Source: Lolium rigidum (taxonomy: Eukaryota > Streptophyta > Magnoliopsida > Poales > Poaceae). From it: a stretch of 64,000 nt of DNA. A program made the position numbers and the translations under genes. Under the pieces are notes generated by a model. That model ran no database searches and had not been told where the DNA came from. It saw nothing but the letters and a program-made list of their open reading frames with translations. The stretch is from NCBI RefSeq assembly GCF_022539505.1, contig NC_061508.1, forward strand, positions 96,389,276 through 96,453,275. Direction: 5' to 3'. Numbering within the stretch: the stretch's first letter is position 1; every line of letters begins with the position of its first letter. Positions 1-11,276 of this stretch are shown piece after piece.

Positions 1-604
1 GGTGGAGATGGCGATGATGATGGTGGAGATGATGATGATGGTGATGGAGATGATGTCCAGCTCGATGGCGGTGACGCCTGGCGTCGATTTCCCCCTCCGG
101 GAGGGGAATTTCCCCGGCGGATTCACCGCCCGCCGGAGAGCTCTTTCTCTCTCGGTGTTCTCCGCCCCGCGAGAGGCGGCTGTAACCCTTCGTGAGGATT
201 CCTCTCGTGGCTTAGGTCTTCGGGACGAAGGGTTTCGCGAAGAAAAGGAGGCGAAAGAGGCCGAGGGGCCCCACACCACATGGTGGCGCGGCCGGGCCAT
301 GGGCCGCGCCACCCTATGGTGTGGGCCCACCCCGGGTCCAGCTGGCTCCCCCTTCGGCTTCCTCCGTCATCCGGAAAAATAGGATTTTACTGTAAAACTT
401 CCTTCCACAGAGTTGATCTTCCGAAATATCGCATCCTGACGGTGCTTTTTCCAGCAGAATCCTCGGCTCCGGTGCTCGATCTCCAAATAATCATGAAACA
501 TGCAAAATAGATGAAATAACATAAGTATTGTGTCCCAATATGAAATATATCAATGAATAACAACAAATTATGATATAAAATAGTGATGCAATTTGGACGT
601 ATCA
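1..604 (-). mobile_element. LTR retrotransposon, terminal part of an LTR
   Basis: Read on the minus strand from 604, the sequence opens with TGATACGTCCAAATTGCATC, a start seen in several grass Gypsy LTRs. It then runs through an AT-rich block of about 170 bp into a GC-rich promoter/leader-like block (60-360) and a GAT/GGA-rich microsatellite (1-55). It abuts CACTA coding sequence at 605 without transition, so it is an insertion into the CACTA; GTCAT (605-609) is the expected target duplication. The element leaves the window, so it could be a full element's LTR or a solo LTR. The Gypsy assignment rests on resemblance only. Confidence 0.6.
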
Positions 605-2130
605 GTCATCGCCCCACCAGAACGGCCAGCTGCGCCAGAGGTCAGCGCCCCACCACAACAGCCAGCTGCGCCAGAGGCCGAGGAATATGAACGTGACAAC
701 TTCCAATGGGATATTCCTACGTCTTCACAAGTTGTCCATGAGGATGCGTCGGGCTTGAAATATGTGTGCTCCAACAAGCTGTTCGATTCTCAAGAAACGG
801 CTGATGAGGAGGAAAATCCTGAGGAGGTCGCCACCGCCACCGTCAAAAATATGTTGAGCCCAAACACAGTCCGTGCTACGGCCACTACGGCGATGGAGGG
901 TCCATCAGTACAACCCAAGAAGAGGAAGAGGAAAAATAAGAAGGACGCCCAAGACAAGGCGGCGGCGGCCAAATCCAAGGACAAGGTCCCACTCCTTGAC
1001 AAGTTGCCAAACAATTGGCGACCTCTCGCATCACTTGGGTCAACCGATGCTGCCGGAGCATGTCGTGAAGAAACTCACCCCGGATATGAGGAGCTTGCAT
1101 GAGGCTCGTCTTGCATGTGGAGAACCTTCTTCTCAAATCAAAAGATCCTGGTTACCCTCTCTTGGTGGCGAAGGTGCCAACTGGCATGAACTTCGTTGAG
1201 AAGTACCCCGCGGACTTGTGCTTCATCCGGTTCAACGACATCTTCATCATCTATCGCATGCAAGCGCTCCACTTTAGTGTGGTTCGCCTAGTTGCTCTTA
1301 GCTTGTCTTCCCAGATTGTTAAGGAGGGGACGCCGACCATCGCGATAATGGACCCCTTCTATATGCGGGAGAGCATCATCTGCAACGCTGGGGATCGCGC
1401 GATTGCCACCCAGCAGGTCGAGGATTTCATGCTGGTGAACATTAAGAAGGGCGCCATTCTCATCCCTTACTTCCCCGAGTAAGTAATCACTCGCTAGACC
1501 CCCATCACCATTCTATCCTATATCTCCATTTGCATTTCCAAAGGTTAATCCGTGTGTTTTCCGCAGAGACAAGTTCTGCACCCTCATCGTCGTGCACCCG
1601 CAACACTCGCATGCAGTCTATCTCGACTCGGGTAGGGACCGCAAGAAAGACGACACCCACATCAGGGCCCTTCTCAATGATGCTCTCACCGGCTTCGCCA
1701 ACAAGGCAGGTCCCCTCAAAGTAGAGAGGAAATCCCGATGAGGCTTGGTCTTAACCCACACAACCAACTTCCCCTGCCTCAGGCAGTCGACGCCCAACAA
1801 TGGGATGGACGCGTGGTACGCCATCCTTCAGATGCAGGAGTACATAAAGTACGCAGATGACATGTTGCTGCCGAGAGAATCTCGAAACAGGTTTGCAAAC
1901 ATGGCGGATGTCCCCGATAGAGAGATTAGAAAGAAGCCGGGGTCGCATCCGGCGAGTTCATTTGCACGATAATCCTGCAGGATGTCAACAATAGGTCTGG
2001 CGAGTTCTTCTACGGCTATGGTCTACCACCTAATGACGAGATAGAACTCCGCTTGGAGATGTCGCGTGATGAGAGGCCGTTCAACTCGCTTGAGGGCTGC
2101 CGTCCATTCCCCCCTAGGCGTACAACCTGA
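605..2130 (+). pseudogene. CACTA accessory gene, Ulp1-protease-like fold, broken
   Basis: The reading frame gives a Pro/Ala-rich start, a lysine-rich segment (PKKRKRKNKKD, possible nuclear signal, about 910-945) and a globular domain up to the stop at 2128-2130. An 88-bp intron (1479-1566, GTAAGT...GCAG) joins in phase inside the globular part. The globular segment has the order of a C48/Ulp1 peptidase: CTLIVV, then AVYLDSG, then Gln-rich/DAW. The expected His-Trp is replaced by Phe-Cys and the expected Asp-Cys-Gly by Asp-Ala-Trp, so protease activity is doubtful. Frameshifts near 1040, 1100 and 1940 break the gene. The 5' end is lost at the LTR insertion. The family assignment is moderate; the coding nature is clear from the intron phase and conserved spacing. 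Confidence 0.65.
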
Positions 2131-2369
2131 TCCTACGACGGGAACACTTGCTAAAGCTTGAACGATATGTCCTTGAACTTCCGTACTGTAATAATTGCTA
2201 TATATTCCCATAGAATCGACTAGTTGCTTTTATTTAGTTGTATGAATGTGCATGTGAACATGTGTATATAGTTTCATTTACTTTGCTATATATTTCAAGA
2301 TTATGGCGTACATAGCTTAATAATTATTTGCATTTACTCGACCACTACTTGCCTCGTATTTGGAGTTCG

Positions 2370-2805
2370 CCGATGATTAGAATGTTCGGTCAATCGTACA
2401 CTCGGGGGTGGACCCAGTGAGCCTTGGTGCGACGGCCACAAGTATCAATCTATTGTGCATCCTACCTAGCCTCACTGACTCCATCCCTGGATGTTAATAT
2501 TTGTTTCGACCGACAAAGTATGAGGCACGCTATTTAATTCGTACTACTTTTCTTCTATTTGAGTTCGCACTTCTTAATTGCATTGGCCGATGATTAAAAT
2601 GTTCGGTCACTTGTACACTCCGGGGTGGGGCTAGTGAGGCTTGGTGTGATGGCCACAAATATCAATCTATTGTGCATCCTACCTAGCCTCACCGACCCCA
2701 TCCCCGTATGTTATTATTTATTTCGACCAACAAAGTATGAGGCACATGCTATTTAGTTCATACTACTTGTCTCTTATTTGAGTTGGCACTTGTTCATTGC
2801 ATTGG
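2370..2805 (+). repeat. Tandem duplication, ~217-bp unit x2
   Basis: Two adjacent copies (2370-2586 and 2587-2805) share CCGATGATTARAATGTTCGG, the AATCTATTGTGCATCCTACC segment and AAAGTATGAGGCAC in the same order. They lie in the non-coding stretch between the two CACTA genes. I see no gene in 2131-2830. Confidence 0.85.
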
Positions 2806-2830
2806 TACTAACGTTTTACTTGTCTTGTGA

Positions 2831-3093
2831 ATGGAGATGCCGACGACATATGTCGTGTACAAGGGAGGGTTCCTGGAGTCTACGACGACTAGGAGGACTG
2901 TCGGAGACAGGTGCACCGTTTCAGCGGCAACAGCTACAAGGGATACCCCACTAGGGTGGAGGCGGAAGGAAGATACGCCCGTTATCTAGCGGGAGAGATG
3001 AGGGACATGAGGAGGAACCGGATGAAGACCATGGCCTTCGTGATGATGGTCATCATGACCATGTTGGTCATGTTCTATGTGATTGTAGTTTAG
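2831..3093 (+). pseudogene. CACTA gene with RNase H1 N-terminal-type domain and membrane tail
   Basis: The start ATG (2831) opens with PTTYVVYKG; after a one-base frame change near 2862-2866 the frame continues with a conserved Gly-Val-Tyr region, QVHRFSGNSYKGY and EAEGRYARY. This is the pattern of the small RNA/DNA-hybrid-binding domain at the N-terminus of RNase H1 (also called the viroplasmin-type domain). A TAG at 2890-2892 sits where a Trp is usual. The last ~22 residues (MAFVMMVIMTMLVMFYVIVV plus flank) form one hydrophobic helix, so the product would be a tail-anchored membrane protein with no nuclease domain. It is about 87 codons, far too short for RNase H1. The frame change and the stop make it a pseudogene. 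Confidence 0.6.
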
Positions 3094-3389
3094 GTTAGGA
3101 CCTACATTGTGAGGTGTATGACGATACTTGTGACGACTATGTACCGAGACTTCTAACTTTGTGAAACTTCGTCGTTCGGTGTTGCATATGCACATGTGTT
3201 GTATGAATCAACACATTCCGGAACGAGACTTGCGTAATTGTGTATTGATACCGAAATGAAACTTGGCTCTCTATGTGCTTCTCATATTGCATGTAATGCT
3301 GTCTAAATATGAACTGCGTTGTAAATATATACTGCTGTCAAATATGTATTGTAATATGCTAGAAAAAAAGCTGGAAAATGAATTTTCGA

Positions 3390-3668
3390 ATATAATTACC
3401 GGCGCACCTAAATGCCCTACTACCGGCGCACGTGGCATGCGCCAGTCTTGGAAGACCTACCGCCGGCGCAGCTGCACGTGCGCCGGTGGAATTTCGCTTT
3501 GCCGGCGAAGCTTGGGTTGTGCGCCGGCGATGGCCGACATATCGCCGGCGCACTACCCGGTGCGCCGGCGGTGTCCATTTATCACCGGCGCGTTCGCACC
3601 GGCGGGCTCGTGGTGCGCCGGCAATGGGCCTTTTAGGTTCGCCGGCGGTAGGCCTTTTCCTAGTAGTG
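3390..3668. repeat. CACTA subterminal repeats and terminal inverted repeat
   Basis: The short motif GCCGGCG, in both orientations, recurs more than ten times, ending in the terminal repeat at 3655-3668. Such subterminal motifs bind transposase in characterised CACTA elements. Nothing is seen in 3094-3389. Confidence 0.8.
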
Positions 3669-4842
3669 GGATGAGGCTCTCTCTTGAAGGTAGGCTTTGG
3701 CTCTTGCGGTATTATTCATGAAGATTTGATGTGAGAGAGCCATGTATTCATATTCAACATCATCAAACTCTTCCGGACTCAACATGGGATTATCTTCATC
3801 ATTTGGCAAGTCACTCTCTTCTTCAAGCTCCCTATACACAACTTTTGCCTTCAAGGCCTTAGAGGAGCCTTGAGACATTCCAAGAGCACGGTTTCTTGTG
3901 TCATTGGAGAGCTTGGTGGCCAACTTGAAAGAGCATATCTCTTGCATCACTTTGGTGGTATTTTTCCCTTCCTTTGATGCTATTCAAGTTGGCTTCTTCA
4001 AATGGCATGAGAGCATTCACATACTTCCTTTTGATCCATGAATCATCCACGTACTCGGCACCAACCTTCTTGAAATCGGTTGCAATGACAATGAGTCTCC
4101 GGTACATATCTTCATGACTCTCACCATCAAGCATATAGAAGCCTTCGGCCTCATTGCTCAACTCATCATATCGATTTATCTTCATGCTATCATTGCCAAC
4201 AAACCTCACCTCTAGAGCATCCCAAGTTTCCTTGGCGGTGTCAAACTTTTGAATATGAGGTATCTCTTTTGGACCAACGGCATTTTGGAGAATGACCAAG
4301 GCGGTGGAGTCAAGCTGAGCATCAACCACTTCTCTTCTTGTCAAGTTGTTCGGGTCGTGAGGCTTGAATCCTTTTTGCACGACCCTCCATAGTTCATTGC
4401 AAGAGCTGCGCAAATGATTACGCATCAAATATTGCCATTGAGTAAAAGAAGAGCAAGTATCAATCTTAGGGGGAAAACCTATGTTATTTATATGAGGGTG
4501 AGGGATAGGTGGATCGGGAGAGTAGAACGGAGGAACCGTATGGTACTCTTCCTTGCCATCTTTCCCTTGGGAGGATGAGGAGGCCTTATCTTTTTCTTTT
4601 TGGCCTTCACCTTCCTTATTAGGTTCATTTTCCCCCTCCGCTCCTTCGTGGTCCAAAGGAGGCTTCTCCGAAGAGTGCCCCCCCGGAACACTCGAAGCGG
4701 ATGGATTGGAGGCTTGCGCACTAGCGAGTTTTGCGATTAAATCGTGCAACTCGTCCATACGCTTATCCATGTTGGATTTCAAGGAAGTTTCCATTTCCTT
4801 GAGATCCTTCATGGTAGCCGCCACCCCATCATCATCGGCCAT
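3669..4842 (-). pseudogene. Copia gag (UBN2-type), truncated and frameshifted
   Basis: The start Met (4842) opens MADDDGVAATMKDLKEMETS, a predicted coiled coil, followed by an acidic/charged linker (Glu/Lys/Ser-rich, residues ~60-100). The globular gag comes next: FTQWQYLMRNHLRSS, LWRVVQKGF, AKETWDALEVRF, SHEDMYRRLIVIATDFKKVG and WIKRKYVNALMP. These are the landmarks of the UBN2/gag-polypeptide family of plant Copia elements, which form the virus-like particle. A frame change near 3955 (after EANLNSIKGREKYHQ) separates the last ~95 codons (MQEICSFKLATKL... to about SSHY). The zinc knuckle and all of pol are missing because the CACTA element interrupts at 3669. The start fits the PBS-gag spacing (about 40 bp). 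Confidence 0.85.
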
Positions 4843-4880
4843 ACTAACTCTTAGGCGGTTAAGCCCAAATCAAGAGCCGA

Positions 4881-4893
4881 GGCTCTGATACCA
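4881..4893 (-). other. Primer binding site, initiator tRNA-Met type
   Basis: The minus strand reads TGGTATCAGAGCC, complementary to the 3' end of plant initiator tRNA-Met, two bases downstream of the LTR end. It primes minus-strand DNA synthesis in Copia elements. Confidence 0.9.
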
Positions 4894-4895
4894 AT

Positions 4896-6216
4896 TGAAA
4901 GTATAGCGTATGGCACCTAGAGGGGGGGTGAATAGGTTCTACTCCAATTTTTCGTTCTTTTTCGATTAAGGCTTGACACAAAGGTAAATTCTCTAAATAT
5001 GTAACTATGGTGAATTTGCCTATATGACAAGGATGTAATAAGTAAGATACAAGTAACAAAGTAAAGACTAGGAACGAGTAAACCAAAGCGGAAGCACGCG
5101 GAGACGAGGATGTATTCCCGAGTTCCTCCTTGTGAAAGGAGTACATCTCGTTAGAGGGGTGTGAGCTTCGCAACACAATGCTTGCTCAACGCCACTAAGG
5201 CCTCACCCTATTCTCCGATGAACTTCACCACGAAGGCCAAGTTCATCTTCCACTATTGGATTCCTTGAGGCGGAAACCGGAGCCTTTACAACGAGCTTGA
5301 GGCACGCACCCACAACCAAATTGGGGGCTCTCAAACACACCACAAATCTGTGAAACAAACAACACACAAGTAAGAATCAACCAAACCTAGGTTTTCTACA
5401 CAAAGAAACCCTAGGAGAGAAAGTCCTCAAGTGAATGAGGAGGAAATGTAGAATGGCTTGGTGAAGATGTAGATCGGGGGCTTCTCCTTCAATCCTCCAA
5501 AGATCAATGAATTTGGGTGGAGGGACTGAGAGGAATCAAGGATTTGGTGAGCTCAAAGTGGGTTGACTTCAATGGCCTTCAATGCTGGTAGAGTTGGTTG
5601 GTGTGGAAGAAGAGGAGGGGTATTTATACCCCTCCCCAAAAACTAGCCGTTTGAAGGAAACTTAGGACGGATTATCCGGCCCCTCCGAGCCAAATAATCC
5701 GGCCAATAATCCGGCCAACTTCTGCACTTCACCCCACCCGGGACTTAGCCGAAATCTCGTCATCGAAAATTTGGGGCGGATTATCCGCCCCCCGGATTAT
5801 CCGGCCCCTCCAAGCCAAATAATCCGGGCAATAATCCGGTGACTCCAGGGGGTGTCACACTGGAGTCCTTGGCAGAAACTCGAACTTGACCACGGGGGCG
5901 GATTATCCGGCCCCTGAGGGGGCGGATAATCCGGGCAATAATCCGGTGACTCCAGGGAGTGTCACACTGGAGTCCTTGGCAGAAACTCGAACTTGACGGG
6001 GGGGGGGGAGGGATTATCCGCCCCCCGGATTATCCGGCCCCTCCAGGCCAAATAATCCGGGGAGGATGAGTCAAATTGGCACTTGAATTCTTTAACTTTT
6101 TTAATAGATGTGCATTTATTTTCCAGTGTACCTGAAACACTTTAACACATCATCAAATAAATCCTAGTGTTGTTAACTAACACACAAAAACCATCGAGAT
6201 CGTAGATGTTCTTTCA
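4896..6216 (-). repeat. Copia LTR, 1321 bp
   Basis: It is bounded by TGAAAG (4896) and CTTTCA (6216). In the plus reading it begins TGAAAGTATAGCGTATGGCA, followed by the G-rich CACCTAGAGGGGGGGTGAAT, a block common to many grass Copia LTRs. It contains the ATAATCCGG/CCGGATTAT array described separately. No second copy lies in the window, so age cannot be judged. Confidence 0.85.
5667..6062. repeat. Palindromic CCGGATTAT/ATAATCCGG repeat array in an LTR
   Basis: About a dozen GGATTATCCG or AATAATCCGG motifs occur in both orientations. A larger unit of ~120 bp (ATAATCCGGTGACTCCAGGG, TGTCACACTGGAGTCCTTGG, CAGAAACTCGAACTTGAC) is repeated at about 5818-5890 and 5939-5999. Facing motifs can pair, giving strong hairpins in RNA or single-stranded DNA. 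Confidence 0.8.
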
Positions 6217-8427
6217 TGTGATCTTGTCACCGCCCCAATTATGGAAAGGGCCATCATTAAGTGCATGGTGGTCAGATTCTACATGCAGTCAATGTCAAGG
6301 GACAACCGGCAATTGTGGAAACACTTCTCTCGCCAAATTAAGTCGGTGCATGCTTGTCAATGTCAGATTCCGCACATGCGGCATGGGACAATTTCCCTTT
6401 CGTTGAATCGAGGGACGGCGTTCAAAAGTATTTCCCATACCAACTTGCCATCAATATGGGATTTAACTGCTTCTGCGGCCCACGTCACACCTTTGTAAAA
6501 GGTAGAAGGTTGTATCTTTTTACATCACATAACATTCAGTTTCTACTATTATACTTACTCAATTACTTGTTTTAAATATTGCCTCCCCCGTGCCATTATG
6601 TTTCAACCCAAAAACATTGGAAAGAAAGATTATGATCGTGAATATTTGCCATACCCAACCCACAAATCTATTCTCATGCACACTGACCACCAATTAGCTA
6701 ATTAAGTGTATTTTTTGGTTTCTTTCATCATCATTTTACAGACAGTTAGCTAGTTGATTGTATTTTATGGGCAATCTGGAGAAAGAAAGTAAGTATATGT
6801 CTATCCATGCAGGATTTTGATGTCCTCAAGCATAAACATGGAGTCATTTGGAATTAACAGACATGAAGACATGCATGCTACAACTACAAGCTGCACGGCG
6901 GCTACAACAGCCTGCCCTTTCGTATGTGCCCTGTGGGTCAACACCTAAGCAAAATGAAATATGATTCTAATTCACTGTTCACTTTTTTTGTGTGAACTAT
7001 TAATAGGCGATTGTTGTTATTAGCATTGTGCAACTCCTGAATAAGAATTACATTGCATATGCAATGTATTATCGAAATAAAAAATTATAAATGATATAGA
7101 TATAGCAAGTTTCCATATGTGGAGTACACTTAGGATATAAATCATTAATTCACAACCCAAAACCTCACTATATACTCACCCTTCTCTACAATATTTAGAT
7201 TCATATATGCAATTCATGTTTTTATTTTTTACAAAGAAATCAACCTTGAAACTTAACTACATCTCCTAACAAATAGACAACTCATATTTTATTTGAGAGT
7301 AATATGCATGGGGTGCCCACACGAGCTTATGTTTTCATGTGATCTCCATCGATATGAAGTCCCTTTCTAAATTATTTAGTGGGCCGAGAGTCGGTAGCGC
7401 ATTCACATCCTACCCAAATGCAACGGGATCTAGTACTATAATAGGGATTTGGCAATCTTAACACCATAAAATTGGTGATTATTTTTTGTGTTGTTTTGGC
7501 TGGAAATTTACTGCTAAGCCAACTATGAATGATCGGTATTGTCTCAATAGCTCTCGTAATAGGAATACTAAGAGGAACATTACAATATTGTATTGATTAG
7601 GAGATATAAGCATGAAACCTATTAGTCGATCCTGCTATTTAATAAATGGCAGCTATGCATACGTTTCTTTTCGCATCCTTATGTGCATAATCATTTGAGC
7701 ACCGCTTGACAACTTGTACTATTCTAATTCATATGGACCAGCGCGTTTGGCATACAAAAGTTTGCCGGTTATAGCCACTTCGTGTTCCATGTGCTGAACG
7801 TATTGCTTCTTATAGGACCATGACCGATGGTCCAATATGAATTAGGCTAGTACAAGTTATCAGCGGCACGTGAATACCATTTCATTAGCTACCGACACTA
7901 CCACCAATCAAGATATCCATATTGTGGACATCCAGATGTGTTGTATACTCGCTCACATAGGAGAATGTGAAGGAGTTTTAAGAACATACGTCTTTGTATC
8001 CTATCGCGCTAGTCTTGTCGCCTCCAATTAAGGAAAGGGACAGCATTAAGTGCATGGTTGTCCGTTCTTAAACTGCTTTATTTGAGGGTAACATGCATGG
8101 GGTGCCCACTAACTTATGTTTGGATGCGATGTCCATCACTATGAACTCACTTTCTAAAATATTTTGTGGGCCGAGACGCATCCACATGCTACCTCATCGC
8201 AACTAGATCTAGTACTGTAATACTGATTCGGACATCTTAACACCATAGAATTAGTGACTATTTAGTGTTGTTTGGGTTGGAAATTCGCTGCTAAGGCAAC
8301 TATGAATGATCGGTATTGTCTCAGTAGCTCTCGTAATATGAATAATGAGAAGAAATTTACAATATTGTATTGCTTAGGAGATATAAGCATAAAACCTATT
8401 AGCCTCACATGCTGCCTCCTCGATCTC
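6217..8427. repeat. Degenerate duplicated segment, unit 1
   Basis: AT-rich sequence with no gene. 6225-7980 is clearly similar to 9205-11100: shared blocks include CTCCAATTATGGAAA-like, ATCAATATGGGATTTAACTG, CCAATTAGCTAATTAAGT and GAACATACGTCTTTGTATCC. 8010-8400 is a further shortened copy (CTCCAATTAAGGAAAGGGA, then TTGAGGGTAACATGCATGGG). It looks like an old tandem amplification of non-coding sequence. Confidence 0.6.
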
Positions 8428-11276
8428 TCTCACCGAAACCGTGGGAGATCTTTGTTCCTAAACATGGAGTACCAGCTCCTTGGTCGAAAAAGCATGGGTC
8501 CAAAGGCGAACCACACACCGGAACCATAGAAATTCATAAGCATGGCAATAGATATTTCGAGTCTGAGGTTTACCTGCTTGATGGCATGTTTGGCGTTGTG
8601 AACTTTTCAATACGTTGTCATTGTCGCACGTTGAGCCAGCTCATCCTCCGACTGCGCATCAGTCATATTGGGCAGGCGGCCGCGGGGTTTGTTAGGAGCA
8701 CGGCCGCCACGTCCAACCCACCGACCACGCTTGTTGGGCGACATCTGCAGCGATCTACGGCAACAGCGGGGGTTCTTCGTCGGTCGGCCGGAAATGGGTG
8801 GACAGGGAGCCAACATACTAGGGGAGAAGGGAAAGTGCTATAGTTGCTGCAGTTTTTACTCGATATCGTTGAAATGAATAATATGCCCATAAGAATTAGA
8901 CGAGACTTGTGTTGACACGGTTGCCGACACACCCGGTAGCGCCCAACAAACGGGAGCTGAATCGGGTTTCCCGGAAACTGGAATAGGCATGTACGCCAAT
9001 TTCACCTCTAATGTGTGGCCCAGTGGGTGCTATTCTGCTGGAGCCCATAATAATCCTACTGGTGTCGTTTATGAGAGCCAGTTGATGCCCAGACAGGTGT
9101 CATATTCAGCAGGGTTGAAAGATCTAACGTTTTCAGGTGCATTCAAATGTAGCGAGACTCGTGTCTCAGACCTGCTTCGAGTACCGTGCTGGCTTGTGGT
9201 CTGGTCGTCTCCAATTATGGAAATGACCAGTAGTAAGTGCATGGTTGTCCGTTCTTAAACATTATTCTCCCCACGTAAAGTTGGGCTCAAAAGTATTTCC
9301 CCTACCAACTTTCGATCAATATGGGATTTAACTGCTTCAGAGGCCCACGTCACACCTTTATAAAAGCTAGAAGTTGTGTGTTCTTGCATCACATAACATT
9401 CGGTTTCTAATGTTATACTTACTCAATTACTTGTTTCTAATATTTCCTCCCCCGTGTCATTATGTTTTAACCCAAAAACATTGGAAGCAAAGTAGGATCG
9501 TGAATATTTGCCATCCCCAAACCCGCAGATCTATTCTCATGCATACTTACCACCAGTTAGCTAATTAAGTGTATTTTATGGATTCTTATATCACATAATA
9601 TTCGGTTTCATCTGTTATACTTACCCAATTACGTGTTTCTAATATTGCCTCCCCCGTGCTATTATGTTTTAACCAAAAAACATTGGAAGGAAAGATTGGG
9701 ATCGTGAATATTTGCCATCCTCAAACCTGCAAATCTATTCTCATGCACACTGACCACCAATTAGCTAATTAAGTGAATTGTATGGCTTCTTTCATCATCA
9801 TTTTACAAACAGTTAGCTAGTTGATTGTATTTTATGGGCAATCTGGAGAAAGAAAGTAAGTATATGGCTATGCTTGCAGGATTTTGATGTCCTCATGCAT
9901 AATCATGGAGACATTTGGCAGTAACGCACATGAAGGCATGCATGCTACAACTCCAAGATCCATGGCTAGCTGCTAAAGCAGCCTGCCGTTTCGTATGTGC
10001 CATGTGGGCCAACACCTAAGCAAACCGAAATGTGAATCTGATTCATTGTTCACTTTTTTGTGTGAACTATTAATAGACGGTTAGTTTTATCAGCATTGTG
10101 CAACTCCTGGATAATATAACATTGAATATGCAATGCATTATCGAAATAAAAAATTATAAATGATATGGATATTTCTACTTTCCGTATATAGAGTTCACTT
10201 AGGATATAAATCATTAATTCACAACCCTAAACCTCACTATATACCCACCCTTCTCTGCAATATTTAGATTTATATAGGCAATTCATCTTTTTAATTTTTA
10301 CTAACAAACAGACCTTGAAACTTAAGTACATCTCAATTTTTTTTTTGAAGTTTTTACCATTTCCTAACAAATAGACAACTCATGTTTGATTTGAGAGTAA
10401 CATGCATGGGGTGCCCACGAGCTTATGTTTGCATGCGATGTCCATCGATATGAAGTCCCTTTCTAAAATATTTAGTGGGCCGAGAATCGGTAGCGCATTC
10501 ACATGCTACCTAAATGCAACGAGATTTAGTACTGTAATACGGATTCGGCCATCTTAACACCATATAATTGATTACTATTTTGTGTGTTTTTTGTGCTGGA
10601 AATTCACAGCTAGCTAAGACAACTATGAATGATCGGCATTGTCTCAATACCTCTCGTAATAGGAATACTAAGAAGAAAATTACAATATTGTATTGCTAAG
10701 GAGATATAAGCATGAAACCTATTAGCAGATCCTGCTATTTAATAAATGGCCACCCATGCAAAAGTTCTTGTGGCATCCTTGTGTGCATAATCATTTGAGC
10801 ACCGCTTGACAACTTGTACTGACCCTAATCCATATTGGCACCACAACATTTGGCATACAAAATTTTGCCGGTTATAGCCTCGTCGTATTTCATGTGCTGA
10901 ATGTATTGCCACTTATAGGGCCATCAGTGGTGGTCCCAGTATGAATTGGACTAGTACAAGTTGTTAGCATCATGTGAATGCCATTTCGTTAGCTAGCGGC
11001 ACGTACACCAATAAAAATATCCAGATTTTTGGAAATGCATATGTGTTGTATACGCGTTCACATGGGAGAAGGTGACGGGGTTTCAAGAACATACGTCTTT
11101 GTATCCTCTTGGGCCAGTTTCGACTAAATAGAGAAGACGCTCGAAATCAATTAGTAGAGGACTCAATGTAATTGTGATTATATATGCAATGTTCGTATAG
11201 GTAATTGACATGAAAGTGCGGTAATACTTTAATTATCTTCAGTAAGACTCGATACATGAAGATATGTAAATGTCCT
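8428..11276. repeat. Duplicated segment, unit 2 (left part)
   Basis: It begins CTCACCGAAACCGTGGGAGA and matches unit 3 beginning CTCACCGAACCCGTGGGGGA at 28268. Matches continue at 8930-9290 against 28770-29110 and at 11040-11276 against 29240-29486. A local ~200-bp tandem duplication lies at about 9390-9790. The unit resumes after later insertions at 23503-23679 and 26838-27300. Apart from the gene remnant at its left end I see no gene. Confidence 0.65.
8430..8816 (-). pseudogene. AT-hook gene fragment, unit 2 copy
   Basis: The minus strand encodes SPNKRGRWVG, then APNKPRGRLPN and MTDAQSEDELAQRATM, closely matching the copy at 28089-28656. KPRGRLP is an AT-hook with the central Pro changed to Leu, which would weaken minor-groove binding; the other copy keeps KPRGRPP. 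Downstream (toward 8430) the similarity continues in another frame, so the fragment is broken. No partner exons are recognisable. The parent gene is unknown; a nuclear DNA-binding role is inferred only from the AT-hook. Confidence 0.45.

Larger units (their letters stand above)
605..3668 (+). mobile_element. CACTA DNA transposon, 3' part
   Basis: The right end, read inward on the minus strand from 3668, starts CACTACTAGGAAAAGGCC, the hallmark CACTA terminal inverted repeat. It is followed by many GCCGGCG/CGCCGGC subterminal motifs (3390-3655). Two broken genes lie upstream, one with a protease-like fold and one with an RNase H1 N-terminal domain; both are accessory genes of CACTA elements in grasses. 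The transposase gene is not in the window. The left side is interrupted at 604/605 by an LTR element, and the whole CACTA interrupts a minus-strand Copia whose gag resumes at 3669. Confidence 0.85.
3669..6216 (-). mobile_element. Copia LTR retrotransposon, 5' part (LTR, PBS, gag)
   Basis: On the minus strand the order is LTR (6216 to 4896), primer binding site (4893-4881), then gag (4842 downward). The gag is cut at 3669 by the CACTA end; pol and the other LTR would lie left of the window. LTR ends are TGAAAG...CTTTCA, a perfect 6-bp inverted repeat. This is the oldest layer of the left-hand nest. Confidence 0.85.

Noticed and set aside
2..382. Open frame rich in Met/Glu
   Set aside because: Made by a GAT/GGA microsatellite and a GC-rich LTR block; no domain, lies within LTR sequence on the opposite strand.
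2831..3093. Integrated plant pararetrovirus, because of a viroplasmin-type domain
   Set aside because: The same small domain is the RNase H1 N-terminus and occurs in CACTA genes; no coat, movement or polymerase gene of such a virus is near, and CACTA ends surround it.
4881..4893. tRNA-Met gene fragment
   Set aside because: Only 13 bp complementary to the tRNA 3' end, placed exactly after an LTR: a primer binding site.
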